6,606 bases of DNA. It comes from Burkholderiaceae bacterium. Its GTDB lineage: Bacteria > Pseudomonadota > Gammaproteobacteria > Burkholderiales > Burkholderiaceae. The position numbers and the translations under genes were made by a program. The DNA lies in the NCBI GenBank assembly GCA_947461335.1, contig CANHLB010000100.1, positions 1-6,606 of the forward strand, written 5' to 3'. Shown here piece by piece: positions 6,424 to 6,606 of the stretch (positions are counted from its first letter, which is position 1; each line of letters starts with the position of its first letter). The notes under the pieces are model-generated. The model was not told the DNA's origin. It searched no databases and worked only from the letters and a program-made list of their open reading frames with translations.

Positions 6424-6606
6424 ATAAGGCTTTTTTTGTATTTAGCCTACCTGGATGATTGGTTCCATATCCCAAGACCACAGCAGCTTCCCCACCTTTA
6501 GTGAGTTTGACTGCACAGTACTTGAACTCAGGAATCTTACCAAATGGATCTAGGGCAGAATTAGTGATTAAGTTTGCAGCAGCTTCATAGTAAGCAAATG
6601 GAATAA
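6422..6606 (-). CDS. Formate dehydrogenase alpha subunit (molybdopterin oxidoreductase), C-terminal 60 residues only
   Basis: The minus strand is open from the right edge to a TAA at 6424-6422. The visible 60 residues begin IPFAYYEAAANLITNS and contain ALDPFGKIPEFKYCAV (17-32), a C-terminal signature I associate with alpha subunits of NAD-dependent molybdenum formate dehydrogenases (FdsA/FdhF type), which oxidise formate to CO2. The stretch belongs to the C-terminal molybdopterin-dinucleotide-binding domain. The last residues (GYGTNHPGRLNTKKAL) are less familiar. A shifted frame would end at a TAA about 20 bases earlier, but nothing requires a frameshift. The stop codon is part of the terminator hairpin, so this is probably the last gene of its operon or one followed only by the non-coding stretch. 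The rest of the gene lies beyond the right edge. Confidence 0.8.
   Translation of the reverse strand, partial: IPFAYYEAAANLITNSALDPFGKIPEFKYCAVKLTKGGEAAVVLGYGTNHPGRLNTKKAL

Noticed and set aside
6170..6458. A 73-codon minus-strand and an 89-codon plus-strand frame in the nadB upstream region
   Set aside because: Both require TTG starts without a Shine-Dalgarno; the plus one runs through the terminator into the dehydrogenase gene, and neither resembles a known family.
6440..6500. Frameshift in the formate dehydrogenase 3' end, giving an earlier stop after IIQVG
   Set aside because: The main frame stays open and continuous from the FGKIPEFKYCAV motif to the TAA at the hairpin; the alternative needs an indel for which there is no evidence.
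1..6606. tRNA, rRNA, IS ends, CRISPR repeats, attachment sites
   Set aside because: No tandem spaced repeats, transposase frames, long terminal inverted repeats or tRNA-like cloverleaf sequences were seen on reading both strands.

Overview
The window reads as part of a betaproteobacterial (Burkholderiales) chromosome. The moderate, slightly AT-rich base composition, a complete de novo NAD set (nadA, nadC, nadB), a molybdenum formate dehydrogenase alpha subunit and a membrane-anchored TAXI protein next to nadB together suggest a Polynucleobacter-like freshwater bacterium. That assignment is an inference from gene content and protein style, not a database match.

Layout, left to right. (1) 1-884, minus strand: the 5' two thirds or less of a TpsB-type (ShlB/FhaC/HecB) outer-membrane transporter gene, cut by the left edge. 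It has no stop inside the window, so a simple ORF scan misses it. (2) 885-1053: a divergent intergenic region with two adjacent small inverted repeats. (3) 1054-2181 and 2185-3042, plus strand: nadA and nadC, 3 bp apart, a two-gene operon. (4) 3039-4415 and 4473-6128, minus strand: nadB followed 57 bp later by a TAXI-family (TRAP-type) solute-binding protein with two membrane segments and no permease gene nearby. The TAXI gene ends tail to tail on nadC with a 4-bp overlap (CTAA). (5) 6129-6421: a 293-bp non-coding stretch with a 16-bp perfect palindrome, a second inverted repeat and a strong 15-bp terminator hairpin. (6) 6422-6606, minus strand: the last 60 codons of a formate dehydrogenase alpha subunit.

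Function. NadB oxidises L-aspartate to iminoaspartate, NadA condenses it with dihydroxyacetone phosphate to quinolinate in a 4Fe-4S-dependent step, and NadC converts quinolinate with PRPP to nicotinate mononucleotide. All catalytic residues I checked in NadA and NadB are present. NadC has two non-consensus residues in its phosphoribosyl-binding segment. The least explained gene is the TAXI protein, which is embedded in the NAD cluster; its ligand cannot be read from sequence. I found no tRNA, rRNA, IS element, CRISPR array or clear sign of recent transfer, and I do not see a new defence or mobile system here.
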